DNA of 64,000 nt from Bubalus kerabau (Eukaryota; Chordata; Mammalia; Artiodactyla; Bovidae). Where the stretch lies: contig NW_026577925.1 in the NCBI RefSeq assembly GCF_029407905.1, forward strand, positions 1,178,001-1,242,000, in the 5' to 3' direction. Made by a program: the position numbers and the translations under genes. The notes beneath the pieces were generated by a model. That model did not search any database. It was not told the DNA's origin and worked only from the letters and a program-made list of their open reading frames with translations. Positions 1-12,520 of this stretch are shown here, in pieces (the first letter of the stretch is position 1; every line of letters starts with the position of its first letter).

Positions 1-3000
1 TGGGGTACTCAGGGAGCCTCTTGTGTGGTACTAGGGAAGTCAGTTTTCCTGCTTGTGGCGAGGGGAGCGCGTCCTTGCTCTGGAGACATGGTAGGGGAAT
101 CGGGCATCAAGAGACGTTGAAAAAGGACTCTCCAAGTCTTTCTCGGGTTACTTCAGGAAACTCTGGGTTCCCTCGACTTGTGCCAGTGACCTCAGGTAGC
201 TTCTCAGGGAGCCTCTGAGAATTCAGGGATACTGTGGTGTTGGGAGGGGCCTCTCGGGACACCACTGAGTTTGGTTCAATGGAAGAGGGCCTCTTCTCTA
301 GTTGAGGCAGGAACCACAGGGTTCCTCTCCATTTCTGACTCCGATCGCAGGGTCACTGAAGAGTTGGGCCAGGAGAGTAAGGCCTCGTCTTGTGTGAAGG
401 AATGCAACTTCACTTGCCTCTCGAGTTGTTCACGGGGTGACAGTCCACATTTGGAGCTGTAAGTGGAATCGGCGGGTTTTTCCAGACGATGCGTGGGGAT
501 GTCAGTGTCCCTTCGTGTTGTGCCTTCATCCACAGGGTTGCCTTCGAAGAGATGTCCGGGCGTCAGGTTCTTATCTAGAGTGGACCGGGAATTCGGGATC
601 TTTCAGCATGTGGCACCAACCATGAGGCTACTTTTCGAATTTCCTCATGAGACCGGCCTCATCCGGAGGTTCGAGGGGAACGTCGGGAACCCCTTGCAGA
701 CAAAGCATGGGAGTCGACCCTCCTGTCGCGATCAGGAGAGGAGAAAGGCCTCAGATGAAGTGGTGCCGGGAACTTCAGTGTCCCCTCTAGTGAGATCGGT
801 ATATAGGGGAACTTTTGGGGTCGCATCAAGGGTGCCAAGTACTGTTTTGCACTTCAAGACGGAATGTGAGACTTCTCTTGAGATGCTGTAGGGGGCAAGG
901 GCCTCATCTTGCAATACGGGGAACCACATGATTTTTCTCGATTTGCGGCGGGTTTCTCGCATTACGACTGGAAATTCAGGCTTCCTCTTGTGTTGGCCCA
1001 GAAAGGCCAATCTTCTGTTCGAGTTGCAAGGGAAAGCTAGGGGTTGCGCTTGAGTCACTGCAAGGCCAAAGAGACCTCCTCTAGGCTTTTGTCCAGGACC
1101 TAAGGTTCTTCTCCAGGGGCGACAGGGATCCAGGGTTGCATTCCAGACTCACCCTCGTAGTCAGGCCTCATCTCGAGGGGAATCAAAGGACACCGCTCTC
1201 CTCCTGAGTATCGACGAGTATCTCTTGGAGCCCACTGAGTGACCTAAAGGGAGTCAAGCCTCCTTTGGAGTTTGGAGAGAGGATTCGGGATTGCTCTTCA
1301 GGTCATGCAGGAAAGAAGGCCCTCATTTCACCATGACAGGGGCGTCTCGTGGGTTTTCTCGAGCTGCGGCGCCAGTGTGGGGTTTCTCACGAGGTACGAT
1401 GGGGAGCTCAGGGAGCCTCTCATGTGGTGCCGGGGAAGTCAGATCTTCATGCGCGTGGTGAGGGGGAGCGCGTCATTTTTCTCCAGTCATGGTAGGGGAA
1501 TCGGGCATCAAGACGCGTGAAGAAGGACTCTCGAGGTTTTTCTCAGGTTATGGCAGGAAACCCTGGGTTCCCTCGACTTATGCCCATGACCTCAGGGAGC
1601 TTCTCAGGGTGCCTCTGAGAAGTCAGGGATACTGTGCAGTTGGGAGGGGCCGCTCCAAACTCCACTGGGTTTGGTGCAGTAGAAGAGGGCCTTATCTCGA
1701 GTTGAGGCAGGAACCTCAGTGTTCCTCTCCATTTCTGAATCGGATCTCAGTGTCCATGCAGAGTTGGGACAGGAGAGTCAGGCCTCGTCTTGTGTGGAGG
1801 AATTGAACTCCTCTTGCCTCTCGAGTTGTTCATGGGGTGACAAGCCACTTGTCGATCTGTATGTGGAACTTTCGGGCTTTTCCAACGATGCACGAGGGTG
1901 TCAGACCCCTTCGTTTTGTGCCTTCGTTCACAGGATTGCCTTCGAAGAGGTGTCCTAGCATTGGGTTCTTATCAAGAGCAGACACGGAAATCGGGGTCTT
2001 TCGGCGTGTGGCACCAACCACAAGGCTATGTCTTGAATTTCCTCGTGAGACCGGCCTCATCCTGAGGTGCGCCGGGAAGGTCCGGAACCCCTTCCAGACA
2101 AAGCAGGGTAATCGACCCTCCCGTCGTGATCAGGAGGGGATAAGGGGCTCAGAACAAGCGGTGCACCGAACCTTGGTGTTCCCCTCGAGTGAGACCAGGG
2201 TGTCGGGGAACTTTTGTGGTAACATCAAGGTTGCCAATTATCGTTTTAAACTTCAAGATGGAACGTGGGGCTTCTCCTGAGACGCTGTAGCTGGCAAGGG
2301 CCTCATCTTGCGATGACGGGGGAACCACGTGGTTTTTCTCGAGTTGCGGCGGGATTTTCGAATTACGACGGGGAATTCAGGCTTCCTCTTGTGTTGTCCC
2401 AGGGAAGTCCATTCTTCCATTCGAGGTGCGAGGGACAGCAGGGGATTGCTCTCGAGTCACTTCAGGGCAAATGAGACCTCATCTATGCTTGTGTCTAGGA
2501 CCTAATGTTCCTCTCCAGGAGCGACAGGGATCTCGGGGTTGCATTCCAGACTCACCTGAGGAGTCAGGCCTGGTATATAGGGGAAGCAAAGAATTCCGCT
2601 CTCCTCTCGAGTCCCAACGGGTATCTCTTGAGCCCACAGAGTGGCCTAAAGGGAGTCAGGCCTCCTGTGGAGTTTGAAGAGAGGCCTCGAGATGCTCTCC
2701 AGGCCATGCAGGAAAAGAAGGCCTTCATCTCGCGATGACGGAGGCGTCTCGTGGGTTTTCTCGAGCTGGGGAGCCAGTGTGGGATTTCTCACGAGGTATG
2801 ATGGGGAGCTCAGGGAGCCTCTCGTGTGGGGCCAGGGAAGTCAAGTCTCCATGCGAGTGGCGAGGGGGAACGCGTCATTGCTCTTGAGTCATGGTAGGGG
2901 AATCGGGATTCAAGACGCGTTGAAGGAGGATTTTCGAGGTCTTTCTCGGGTTGCGTCAGGAAACCCTGTGTTCCCTCGACTTGTGCCGGTGACCTCAGGG

Positions 3001-3164
3001 AGCTTCTAAGGGTGCCTCTGAGAAGTCGGGATACTGTGGATTTGGGAGGGGCCTCTCGGGCCTCCACTATTTTTGGTGTAATGGAAGAGGGCCTCATCTC
3101 GAGTGGAGTCAGGAACCTCTGGGTTCCTCTCCATTTCGGACTCCGATCGCAGGGTCCCTTCAGA

Positions 3165-6100
3165 GTTGGGAGAGGTGAGTCAGGCCTCGTCTTGTGTGCA
3201 GGAATGGACCTCCGCTTGCCTCTCGAGTTGTTCACTGGGTGACAGGCACTTGTTGAGCTGTAAGAGTAACCTGCGGTCTTTTCTGGACGATGCACGGGGG
3301 TGTCAGTGCCCCTTCGTGTTGTGCCTTCATCCACACTATCTTCTTATAGGTGTCTGGGCATCGCGTTCTTATCAAGAGCGGATCGGGAAATCGCGGTCTT
3401 TCGGCATGTGGCACCACCATCGAGGCTAGGTCTCGAATTTCCTCATGAGACAGCCTCATCTGAGGTGCGCGGAGAAGGTCTGGAAGCCCTTGCAGACAAA
3501 GCAGGGGAATCGACCCTCCTTTTGCGATCAGGAGGGGAGAAGGGGCTCAGATGAAGTGGTGCCAGGAACCTCGGAGTTCCCCTCGAGTGCGACCCATATG
3601 TCAGGGAACTTTTGGGGTAGCATTAAAGGTGCCAAATATCATTTCGCACTTCAAGACAGAACGTGGGACTACTCTTGAGACACTGGAGCAGGCAAGGGCC
3701 TCATCTTGCAATGACGGGGGAATCACGTGGTTTTTCTCGAGTTGAGGCGGAATTCTCGAATTACTACTGGGAATTCAGGCTTCCTCTTGTGTTGGCCCAG
3801 GGAGGTCCATCTTCCATTCGGGTTGCGAGGGAAAGCTGGGGAGTGCTCTCGAGTTACTGCAGGGCAAAAGCGACCTCAGCTAGCCTTGTGTTCAGGACCC
3901 AATGATCCTCTCCAAGGGCGACAGGGATCTCGGGTTTGCATTACAGACTCACCCGGGGAGTTAGGCCTCGTCTCGAGGGGAAGCAAAGGACTCGGCTCTC
4001 CTCTCGAGTTGCGACGCATATCTCTTGGAGCCCACTGAGTGGTCTAAAGGGAGTCAACCCTCCTCTTCAGTTTGGAGAGAGGACTCGGGATTGCTCTCCA
4101 GGCCATGCAGGAAAAGAAGGCCCACATCTCGAGATGACGGGGGCGTCTCGTGGGTTTTCTCGAGCTGTGGCGCCAGTGTGGGGTTTCTCACGAGGTACGA
4201 CGGGGAGTTCAGGTAGCCTCTCGTGTGGCAACAGGGAAGTCAGGTCTCCATGGGCGGGGCAAGGGGGAGCGCGTCATTGCTCTCAAGTCAGGGTAGGGGA
4301 ATCGGGCCTCATGACGGGTTGAAAAAGGACTCTCAATGTCTTTCTAGGGTTGCGGCAGGAAACCCTGGGTTCCCTTGACTTGTGCCGGTGACCTCAGGGA
4401 GCTTCTCAGGGTGCCTCTGAGAAATCAGGGATACTATGGATTTGGGAGAGGCCTCTCGGGACTCCTCTGGGTTTGGTGCAATGGAAGAGAGCCTCATCTC
4501 GAGTTGAGGCAGGAACCTCAGGGTTCTGCTCCTGACTTCCTGGAGCCGGATCTGACTCAGATTGCAGGGTCCCTGCTGAGTTTGCTCAGGAGTGTCAGGT
4601 CTCGTGTTCTGCGGAGGAATGGAACTCCGCTTACATCTCAAGTTGTTCAAGGATGACACCACTTTTCGTGATGTGTGTGGAACCTGCGGGTTTTTCGGAG
4701 ATGCACGGGGGTGTCAGTGCTCCTTCCTGTTGTGCCTTCATCCACAGGGTTGCCTTCGAAGAGGTGTCCGGGCATCGGGTTCTCCTCAAGTGCGGACCGG
4801 GAAATCGGGGTCTTTCAGCATGTTGCACCACCCATGAGGCTACATCTCGAATTTCCTCGTGAGATCGGCCTCATCCTGAGGCGCGCAGGAAAGTCCGGGA
4901 ACCCTTTCCAGACAAAGCAGGGGAATCGACCCTCCTTTCGGGATCAGGAGGAGAGAAAGGGCTCAGATGAAGTAGTGCCGGGAACCTCGGTGCTCCCCTT
5001 GAGTGAAACTGGTAAGTCGGGTAACTTTTCGGGTTGCATCAAGGGTGCCAAGTACCGTTTCGCACTTCAAGACGGAACCTGGGTCTTCTCTTGAGACGCT
5101 GTAGTGGGCAAGGGCCTCATCTAGCGCTGACGGGGGACCCACGTGTTTTTTCTCGAGTTGCGGCAGGATTCTTGAGTTACAACGGGGAATACAGGTTTCC
5201 TCTTGTGTTGGCCCAGGGAAGTCCAATCTTTCATTCGAGTTGCGAGGGAGAGCTGGAGATTGCACTTGAGTCAATGCAGGACAAAAAAGACCTCATTTAG
5301 GCTTGTGTCCAGGACCGAGTTTTCCTCTACAGGGGCGACACGGATCTCGGGACCCCATTCCAGACTCATCCAAGTAGTCAGGCCTCAGCTCGAGGGGAAG
5401 CAACGGACTCCGCTCTCCTCTAGAGTAGCGACGTGTATCTCTTGGAGGCTACTGAGTGGCCTAAAGGGAGACAGGCCTCCAGTGGAGTTTGGAGAGTGGA
5501 CTCGGGATTGCTCTCTAGGTCATGTAGGAAAAGAAGGCCCTCATCTTACGATGACGGGGGCGTCTCATGTGTTTTCTCGAGCGGAGGTGCCAGTGTGGGG
5601 TTTTCATGAGGTAGGACGGGGAGCGCAGGGAGCCTCTCGTGAGGCGCCAGGGAAGTTAGGTTTCAATGGGCGTGGCCAGGGAAATGCGTCATTGCTCTCC
5701 AGTCATGGTAGGGTATCGGGCCTCAAGACGCGGTAAAGAAGGACTCACGAGGTCTTTCTCAGAATGCAGCAGGAAACCCTGGGTTCACTCGACTTGTGCC
5801 AGTGACCGCAGAGAGCTTCTGAGGGTGCCTCTGAGAAGTCAGGGATACTGTGGAGTTGGGAGGGGCCTCTCGGGACTCCACTGGGTATGGCGCAATGGAA
5901 GAGGGCCTCATTTCGAGTTGATGCAGGAACGTCAGGTTTCATCTACATTTCTGACTCCGATTGCACGGTCCCTGCAGAGTTGGGAAAGGAGAGTCAGGCC
6001 TTCTCTTGTTTGGAGGAAGGGAACTCCACATGCCGCTCTAGTTCTTCAAGGGATGACAAGACACTTGTCGATCTGTGTTTGGAATCTACGTGTTTTTCCG

Positions 6101-6215
6101 TACTATGCATGGGGATGTCAGTACTCCTTCGTGTTGTGCATTCATCCACAGGTTTGCTTTCGAAGAGGTGCCCGGGCATCGTGTTCTTATTAAGAGCGGA
6201 CCGGGGAATCGGGGG
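3165..6215. repeat. Duplicated satellite I segment, copy 1 (pairs with 32280-36725)
   Basis: This part of the array is much closer to 32280-36725 than to its neighbouring units. Shared rare variants include the tract around 3245 (right copy about 32360), the insertion near 4530 (33650) and the ggacaaaaaagacc tract near 5280 (35800). The offset is about 29117 up to 5094 and about 30520 from 5260 on. The right copy therefore has one extra ~1403 bp unit. Similarity is judged by eye, so the ends are approximate. Confidence 0.8.
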
Positions 6216-6219
6216 CGTT

Positions 6220-7370
6220 CGGCATGTGGCACCACCCACGTGGCTCGTCTCGAATTTCCTCGTGAGACCGGCCTCATCCTGAGGTGCGCCGGGAAGGCTG
6301 GGAACCCCTTCCGGACCACGCAGGGGAATCGACTCTCCTGTCGCGATCAGGAGGGGAGAAGGGGCTAAGATGAAGTGGTGCCGGGACCCTCGGTGTTCCC
6401 CTCGAGGGAACCCGGCGTGTCGGCGAACTTTTGGGGGTCGCAGGAAGGCTGTCAGGGACCGTTTCGCCCTTCAGGGCGGAACAGGGGACTTCCCTTGAGA
6501 CGCTGTCACGGGCAAGGGCCTCATCTTGCCAAGAGGTGGGAACCACGTGATTTTTCTCGAGTTACGGCGGGATTCTCGAGTTACGACGGGGATCTCAGGC
6601 TCCCTCTTGGGTTGGCCCTGGGAAGCCCAATCTTCCCCTCGAATTGCGAGGGAAAGCTGGGGGTTGTGCTCGGGTCACTGCAGGGCCAAAGAGACCTCAC
6701 CTAGGCGTGTGTCCGGGACCTAATATTCCTCTCCAGGGAAGGCAGGGATCTCGGGGTTGCATTCCAGGCTCCCCCGGGGAGTCAGGCCTCGTCTCGAGGG
6801 GAAGCCAAGGACTCCGCTCTCCTCTCGAGACGCGACGCGGGTCTCTTGGAACCCTCTGAGCGGCCTCAAGGGAGTCCAGCCTCCTCTTCCGTTTGGAGAG
6901 AGGACCCGGGATTGCTCTCCAGGCCATGCAGGAAATGAAGGCCCTCAGGTCGCGAGGACGGGGGCGTCTCAGGGCTTTCCTCGAGCTGCGGCGCCCGTGG
7001 GGGTTTTCTCCCGAGGCACGACGAGGATCTCAGGGAGCCTCTCGTGCGGCGCCAGGGAAGTCAGGTCTCCATGCGCGTGGCGAGGGGGAGCGCCTCATGG
7101 CTGTCGAGTCACGGGAGGGGATTAGGGCCTCGAGACGTGTTGAAGAAGGACTCTCGAGGTCTTTCTCGGGGGGCGGCGGGAAACCCTCGTTTCCCTCGCC
7201 TTCTGCCGGGGACCTTAGGGAACTTCCCAGGGTGCCTCTGAGAGGCGAGGGATCCTGTGGAGGTGGCGGGGCCCCTCGGGAGTCCGCTGGGAATGGCGCA
7301 ATGGAAGAGGACCTCACCTCGAGGGGAGGCAGGAACCTCAGGCTTCCTCTCCGTTTCGGACTCAGACCGC
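6220..7370. repeat. GC-rich satellite I subfamily segment
   Basis: This stretch differs from the adjoining units by many shared changes: ggggaccttagggaacttcc in place of the usual gtgacctcagggagcttctc, gagaggcgaggg in place of gagaagtcaggg, and more intact CpG. The same variants occur together at about 38440-40330, 50959-53930 and 61150-62270. From about 6250 to 8090 it aligns with 52810-54650 at a constant offset of 46560. Confidence 0.75.
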
Positions 7371-10109
7371 AGGGTCACTGCAGAGTTGGGACAGGAGAGT
7401 CAGGCTACGTCTTTTCTGAGGAATGGAACTCCGCTTGCCTCTCGAGTTGTTCATGGGGTTTCAGGCCCCTTGTCAAACTGTGTGTGGAATCTGCAGGTTT
7501 TTCCAGACGATGCACGGGGGTGTCAGTGACCCTTCGTTTTTTTCTTCATCCACAGGGTTGCCTTCGAAGAGCTGTCCGGGCATCGAGTTCTTATGAAGAG
7601 CGGACCGGGAAATCGGGGTCGTTCAGGATTTGGCACCACCCACGTGGCTAGTCTCGAATTTCCTTATGAAACCGGCCTCATCCTGAGTTGTGCCGCGAAG
7701 GTCATGAAACCCTTCCAGACAAAGCAGAGGAATCGACCCTCCTGTGGCAATCAGGAGGGGAGAAGTGGCTCAGATGATGTGCTGCTGGGAACCTCGGTGT
7801 TTCCCTCAATTGAGACAGGTATGTCGGGTAACTTTTGGGGTCGCATAAACCGTTCCAAGTACCGTTTCGCTCTTCAAATTGGAACGTGGGACTTCTCTTG
7901 GGGTGCTCCAGTGGGCAAGGGCCTCATCTTGGAATGACTGGGGAACCACTTGGTTTTTCTCGAGTTGCGGTGGGATATTTGAGTTACCACAGCGAATTCA
8001 TGCTTCCTCTTGTGTTGGCTCACAAAAGTCTTATCTTCCATTCGAGATTTGAGGAAGATCTGGAGGTGCGCTCTAGTCACTGCAGGGCAAAGGAGACCCC
8101 ACCAAGGCTTGTGTCCAGGACCTAATGTTCCTCTCCAAGGGCCACAGAGATCTCACGTTTGCATTCCAGACTCACCCAGCTAGTCAGGCCTCGTGTCGAA
8201 GGGAAGCAAAGGACTCCGCTCTCCTTTTGAGTCGCGACGGGCACCTCTTGGAACCCACTTTGTGGCCTAAAAGGAGTCAAGCCTCCTGTGAAGTTTGGAG
8301 AGAGGACTTGGGACTGCTCTCCAGGCCATGCAGGAAAAGATGGCCCTCATCTCGCGATGACGGAGGGGTCTTGTGGGTTTTCTCGAGCTGCGGCGCCAGT
8401 GTGGGGTTTCACACGAGCTACGACAGGGAGCTCAGGGAGCCTCTCGTGTGGCGCCAGGGAAGTCAGGTCTCCTTGTGCGTGGCGAGGGGGAGCGGGTTAT
8501 TGCTCTCGAGCCATGGTAGGGGAATCTGACCTCAAGACGCATTGAAGAAGGACTCTCGAGGTCTTTCTTCGGTTGTGGCAGGAAACCCTTATTTCCCTCG
8601 ACTTTTGCCGGTGGCCTCAAGGAGCTTCTCAGAATGCCTAGGAGAAGTCAGGGATACTGTGGAGATGGGAGGGGCCTCTCGGGACTCCACTGGGTTTGTT
8701 TTAATGGAAGAGGGCCTCATCTTGGGTTGAGGCAGGAACCTCAGGTTTCCTCTCCATTTCTGACTCAGATCGAAGCGTGCCTGCAGAGTTGGGATTGGAT
8801 ACTCAGGCCTCGTCTTGTCTGAGGAAGGGAACTCCGCTTGCCTCTCTCGTTGTTTAAGGGGTGACAGGCCAGTTGTGGAGCTGTATATGGATCCTGCGGG
8901 ATTTTCAGGACGATGAACAGGGTTGCCAGTGCCCCCTCGTGTAGTGCCTTCATCCACAGGGTTGCCTTAGAAGAGGTGTCCGGGCATCGGGTTCTTATCA
9001 AGAGCAAGACCGAGAAATCGGGGTCTTTCGGCACGTGGCACCAACATGAGGCTACATCTCGAATTTCTTCGTGAGACTGGCCTCATCCTGAGGTGCGCCA
9101 TGAAGGTTGTGAACCCCTTCTAGACAAAGCAGGGGAATCGACCTTCCTGCCGTGATCAGGAGGGGAGAAGGGGCTCAAATGAAGTGATGCCAGGAACTTT
9201 GGTGTTCCCTTGGAGTGAGACCGGTATATTGGGGAACTTTTGGGGTCGCATCAAGGGTGCCAAGTAGCATTTCGAACTTTATGACGAAACATGGGACTTC
9301 TCTTGAGACTCTGTAGCGGGCAAAGGCCTCATATTGCGATTAATGGGGAACCACGTGGTTGTTAAGAGTTGCAGCGGGATTCTCGAGTTACAACGGGAAA
9401 TTCAGACTTCCTCTTGTGTTGGCCCAGTGAAGACTAATCTTCCATTCGAATTGCGAGGGAGAGATGGGTGTTGCTCTCGAGTCACTGTAGGGCAAAATAG
9501 ACCTCATCTAGGCTTTTGTCCAGGACATAATGTTCCTCTCCAGGGGCAACAGGGATCTCGGGGTTGCATTCCAGACTCACCCGAGGTAAGGCCTCATCTC
9601 GAGGGGAAACAAAGTACTCTGCTCTCCTCTCAAGTCGCGACAGGTATCTCTTGGAGCCCATTGAGTGGCCTAAAGGGAGTAAAGCCTCCTGTGAAGTTTG
9701 GAGAAAGGACCAGGGATTGCTCTCCAGGTCAGGCAGGAAAAGAAGTCCCCAATCTCGCGATGACGGTGGCGTCTCGTGGGTTTTCCCGAGCTGCGGCGCC
9801 AGTGTGGGGTTTCTCACGAGGTATGACGGGGAGCTCAGGGAGCCTCTCATGTGGCGCCAGGGAAGTCAGGTGTCCATGCGCATGGCGAGGGGGAGCGTGT
9901 CATTGCTCTCGAGTCATGGTAGGGGAATCCGGCCTCAAGACGCGTTGAAGACGGACTCTTGAGGTCTTTCTCGGGTTGCGGCAGGACACCCTGTGTTCCC
10001 TCGACTTGTGCCGGTGACCTCAGGGAGTTGCTCAGGGTGCCTCTGAGAAGACACTGATACTGTGGTGTTGGGAGGGGCCTCTCGGGACTCCACTGCGTTT
10101 GGTGCAATG

Positions 10110-10115
10110 GAAGAT
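10110..10115. repeat. Target-site duplication, 5' side of provirus
   Basis: The six bases GAAGAT precede the 5' LTR and GAAGAG follows the 3' LTR (16997-17002), five of six identical. Six-base duplications are usual for betaretroviruses. Joining the flanks restores the normal satellite I phrase ggaagagggcctcatctcg. Confidence 0.8.
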
Positions 10116-11418
10116 TGCCGGGAGCCAGCGAGAGACATTCCACTCGTGACAAATGTCATGAGGAAAGAGTCTCGGCATACACAAAGGCGGGATCGAGCCT
10201 CCGGGAGTTCCCCCGTATATTCTTCAGCATCTACCCCCAAAAACCAAAGTCTGCCTTCTTTATTGCTTTGTTCTCTCACCTCTGACATTACTGGGGATGT
10301 CTCCCACCACCATCTCACTCTCTCTGTCAAAGAGCTAACTTACAGCTCCAACTAATAATGTTCCTGTGCAATTAGTAGTGTTTAAATCCAAACCCCTCAG
10401 ATGGTTTTCTAACTCGCCTGACAAGTTTACCCGGTCTCCTACAGCTATGCATACGATTGTGTACAGTCTCCCAGCCTCGAGATGCACGGGAAGTTTAAGA
10501 TATTCAAATAGCTTAGAGCCTCTCAGAGAGTTAGAAACTGTCAGAATAAAACTAGTAAAAGATTTCATTGATGAACCAGTGCTTTTTGCCAAGTTTCCGC
10601 ATCCCCTGAATTGTATCCTTGAATGTGTGTAAATTAATATAGTTGGTATGTAGAAAAAATAAGTAGTGGCCTTGATGTTGGTAACTTTAGACCCTTAAGG
10701 TAATAAATTCTTTTCTTTGTTGTAAACCCATTACACATCCGCCCTATAGGAATGCAATTTTATCTTCGAAAGATGGCGCCAAACCTTAAACAATTACTCT
10801 TAGAGAAAATAACTCTTATGGTTGATAAGTCTTTGTCAAGAGTCATAAAATGTTAATAGGTCTTCTGGCCAGAAGATGATGTAAATCATCTAAACCATTT
10901 TTATACGATAAATCTGCAGAAAAGAAACCCTGGTTTTTGATAAGGATTAAAGACTGCTGACTTTGCATCCCCTATTATCCTCTATGTGTAACTTAGGGTA
11001 TTAAAACCTGTGTTGAAAATAAAGCTACGGGCCCTGCTCGCCAACGCTTAGTCTCCCGATGTCATTATTCCCCTCAATTTTCAGATGAGTGTCCATCTGG
11101 AGCGCGGATATCCTCTGCGGCCATTTATTTGCCTGGGCTTCGAAGACCCACTCGATAAGGTGTCTAAGGTGGGGCACCTTCCTCTATTCTAGAGGGCACT
11201 TGCAGCCTCCGTGGTCAGAGCTAACCTGGTGTCACGGGTTATATTGATTTTCCGCGTAAACCAAGCTACTCAGCTGCTTTTCTCCACTGAATTTTCCTAC
11301 TGAGCTATCCTCATTCTATTACTCTTTATATCTTTGATGAATAAATAAATAAATACATAGGTCGCCTACTCCATCTTCCCTTCGAATACCCTGGATCAGC
11401 TGGGGCTGGACCTCTGCA
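10116..11418 (+). repeat. 5' LTR
   Basis: About 1303 bp, beginning TGCCGGGAGC and ending CTCTGCA, with a near copy at 15701-16996. By eye the copies differ by roughly 10% in the first 250 bp and less further in, so the insertion is not recent. A polyadenylation signal AATAAA lies at 11018-11023, with an AT-rich possible TATA region near 10899. A ~88-codon open frame at 10366-10632 recurs in the 3' LTR but shows no known domain. Confidence 0.93.
11018..11023 (+). promoter_or_regulatory. Polyadenylation signal in 5' LTR
   Basis: AATAAA in the context gttgaaaataaagctacgg. The same context occurs in the 3' LTR at 16605-16610, where it would define the end of proviral RNA. Confidence 0.6.
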
Positions 11419-11420
11419 GG

Positions 11421-11438
11421 TGGCGCCCGAGACAGGCA
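11421..11438 (+). promoter_or_regulatory. Primer binding site, lysine tRNA type
   Basis: TGGCGCCCGA begins two bases after the LTR end. Its first ten bases match the 3' end complement of tRNA-Lys3. The following bases are less exact. It would prime minus-strand DNA synthesis, and a lysine primer fits a betaretrovirus. Confidence 0.85.
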
Positions 11439-11662
11439 TTTCGAAGGTAAATCCCCAACCCCATTCCCCCAGTGTTCAGTTTTCGGGACAGATAGGATCC
11501 CACTTAGGGGGCTGCAGATCCCCCTGCAGAATAGACAGGGCGAGAGGAGTGGAAAGTGTTGAAGAGTTAGAGAGAAAAAACGGTTTCTAAAAAGGCTGAC
11601 AAAAAAGGCCTAATCTTTAGATAGCTAAAAGCAAAATCTTTTACTATCCTTAAGTTTCTGAC

Positions 11663-12520
11663 ATGGGCAACACTGAATCAAATGAAAGACAGCTCTTTAT
11701 AGGAGTAATTTTACAGTTATTAAGTAAAGAAGAATCAAGGTTAAAACATCTTCCATTCAATCATTTTTTACATTTGTACAAGACCACTGCCCTTGGTTTC
11801 TACAACAAGGCACTGTTAACCTAGGTATCTTGAAAAAACTAGGAAGACAGCTAAGAGCTTATTGTGCTCAGCAAGGTTTGGAAAAAATCCCTACTTACAC
11901 CTTTCCTCTGTGGAATATGACTAGAGATGTTTTAGATCCAGCTCATGAATTTGAAAAGGTACCTGTTAAAGAGGAAAGTAAAGTTGGAAAAGTACCTGTT
12001 AAACAAAAAAGCAAATCTGAAAAGGTACCTGTTATAAAGAAAAGTGAAAATGAAGAGGCTATACCTAGCTATCGACAGCTAAATGAATGGCTAGCCGCTA
12101 TGACTGCCAATGAGCATGTAAAAGATAGGGATGAAAAGAAAGATCAGCTCTCCCCTCAATTTGAAAAAGGTTTAGAGGAAAGAGCAGCTGATGCCTTTCT
12201 GATGAGGATTGTTTTTTTTTTAGCTAAAGATGCTCCTAAAAGTTTAAGAAAACATCCCTAATCAGACCATCCGCTCCTAGGAGGTTGAGGGAAACATCCC
12301 CGATCAGACAGTTCGTAAGATTTAGTTACCAAACAGTTAAAGGATCTCCGGAACAGAAGAGGAAAACTTCGGGACGCTCCCATCCCCCTATGCCTCCTCC
12401 TCCATGTCAGGGTAAAGGGCCACCGCTAGGAGTTTCCCGGAGAAGGATTTTCTCTAGTCCCAAGGATGAACTTGATCCTCACCTTGAGGCTTCTTTTCTA
12501 GTCCCCTCTGCAGTTTAGCC
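11663..12520 (+). pseudogene. gag remnant (matrix and downstream low-complexity region)
   Basis: An ATG at 11663 opens with Met-Gly, the usual myristoylation context of matrix proteins. This frame stops at 11822-11824 after 53 codons. A second frame (11830-12261) continues matrix-like sequence, so a one-base-class frameshift lies between about 11745 and 11825. From about 11950 to 12050 there are three 11-codon repeats containing KVPVK or KVPVI, followed by a charged region. After 12261 only proline-rich scraps remain. I find no capsid major homology region and no nucleocapsid zinc knuckles. The identification rests on position after the primer site, the N-terminus and matrix-like hydrophobic residues. 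Confidence 0.75.
11950..12050 (+). repeat. Three 33-bp tandem repeats within gag
   Basis: The core gtacctgtt recurs at 11959, 11992 and 12025, exactly 33 bp apart and in frame. Each copy encodes a lysine/glutamate-rich 11-residue unit with KVPV. It may be a slippage expansion in the region between matrix and capsid. Confidence 0.85.

Larger units (their letters stand above)
1..10115. repeat. Satellite I (bovine 1.715 type) array, block 1
   Basis: Tandem array of ~1402 bp units. Using the motif gcctctgaga as an anchor, units recur at 211, 1611, 3014, 4413, 5827, 7234, 8636 and 10039, giving spacings of 1400, 1403, 1399, 1414, 1407, 1402 and 1403. This period matches the known bovine 1.715 satellite. 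Units are diverged from one another and rich in TCGA/CTCGAG sites, with many recurring short motifs inside each unit. This agrees with a shorter ancestral subrepeat, reported as about 31 bp for this family. Open frames here lie in several phases, shift between units and carry no recognisable domain, so I treat none as genes. The block ends where the provirus begins, 76 bp after the last anchor. Confidence 0.96.

Noticed and set aside
6893..7651. A 252-codon open frame in satellite I
   Set aside because: It runs through the GC-rich satellite type. Equivalent frames in other units are broken at different places, and composition simply follows the DNA repeat.
10366..10632. An ~88-codon open frame in the 5' LTR with a similar frame in the 3' LTR (15963-16238), recalling the superantigen gene in the LTR of a mouse betaretrovirus
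   Set aside because: The LTRs were identical when inserted, so sharing is expected. The frame is far too short and shows no recognisable similarity.
11830..12261. Reading 11830 as a gene start
   Set aside because: The first codon is TTG in the middle of matrix-like sequence. The real gag start is the ATG at 11663 in another frame.
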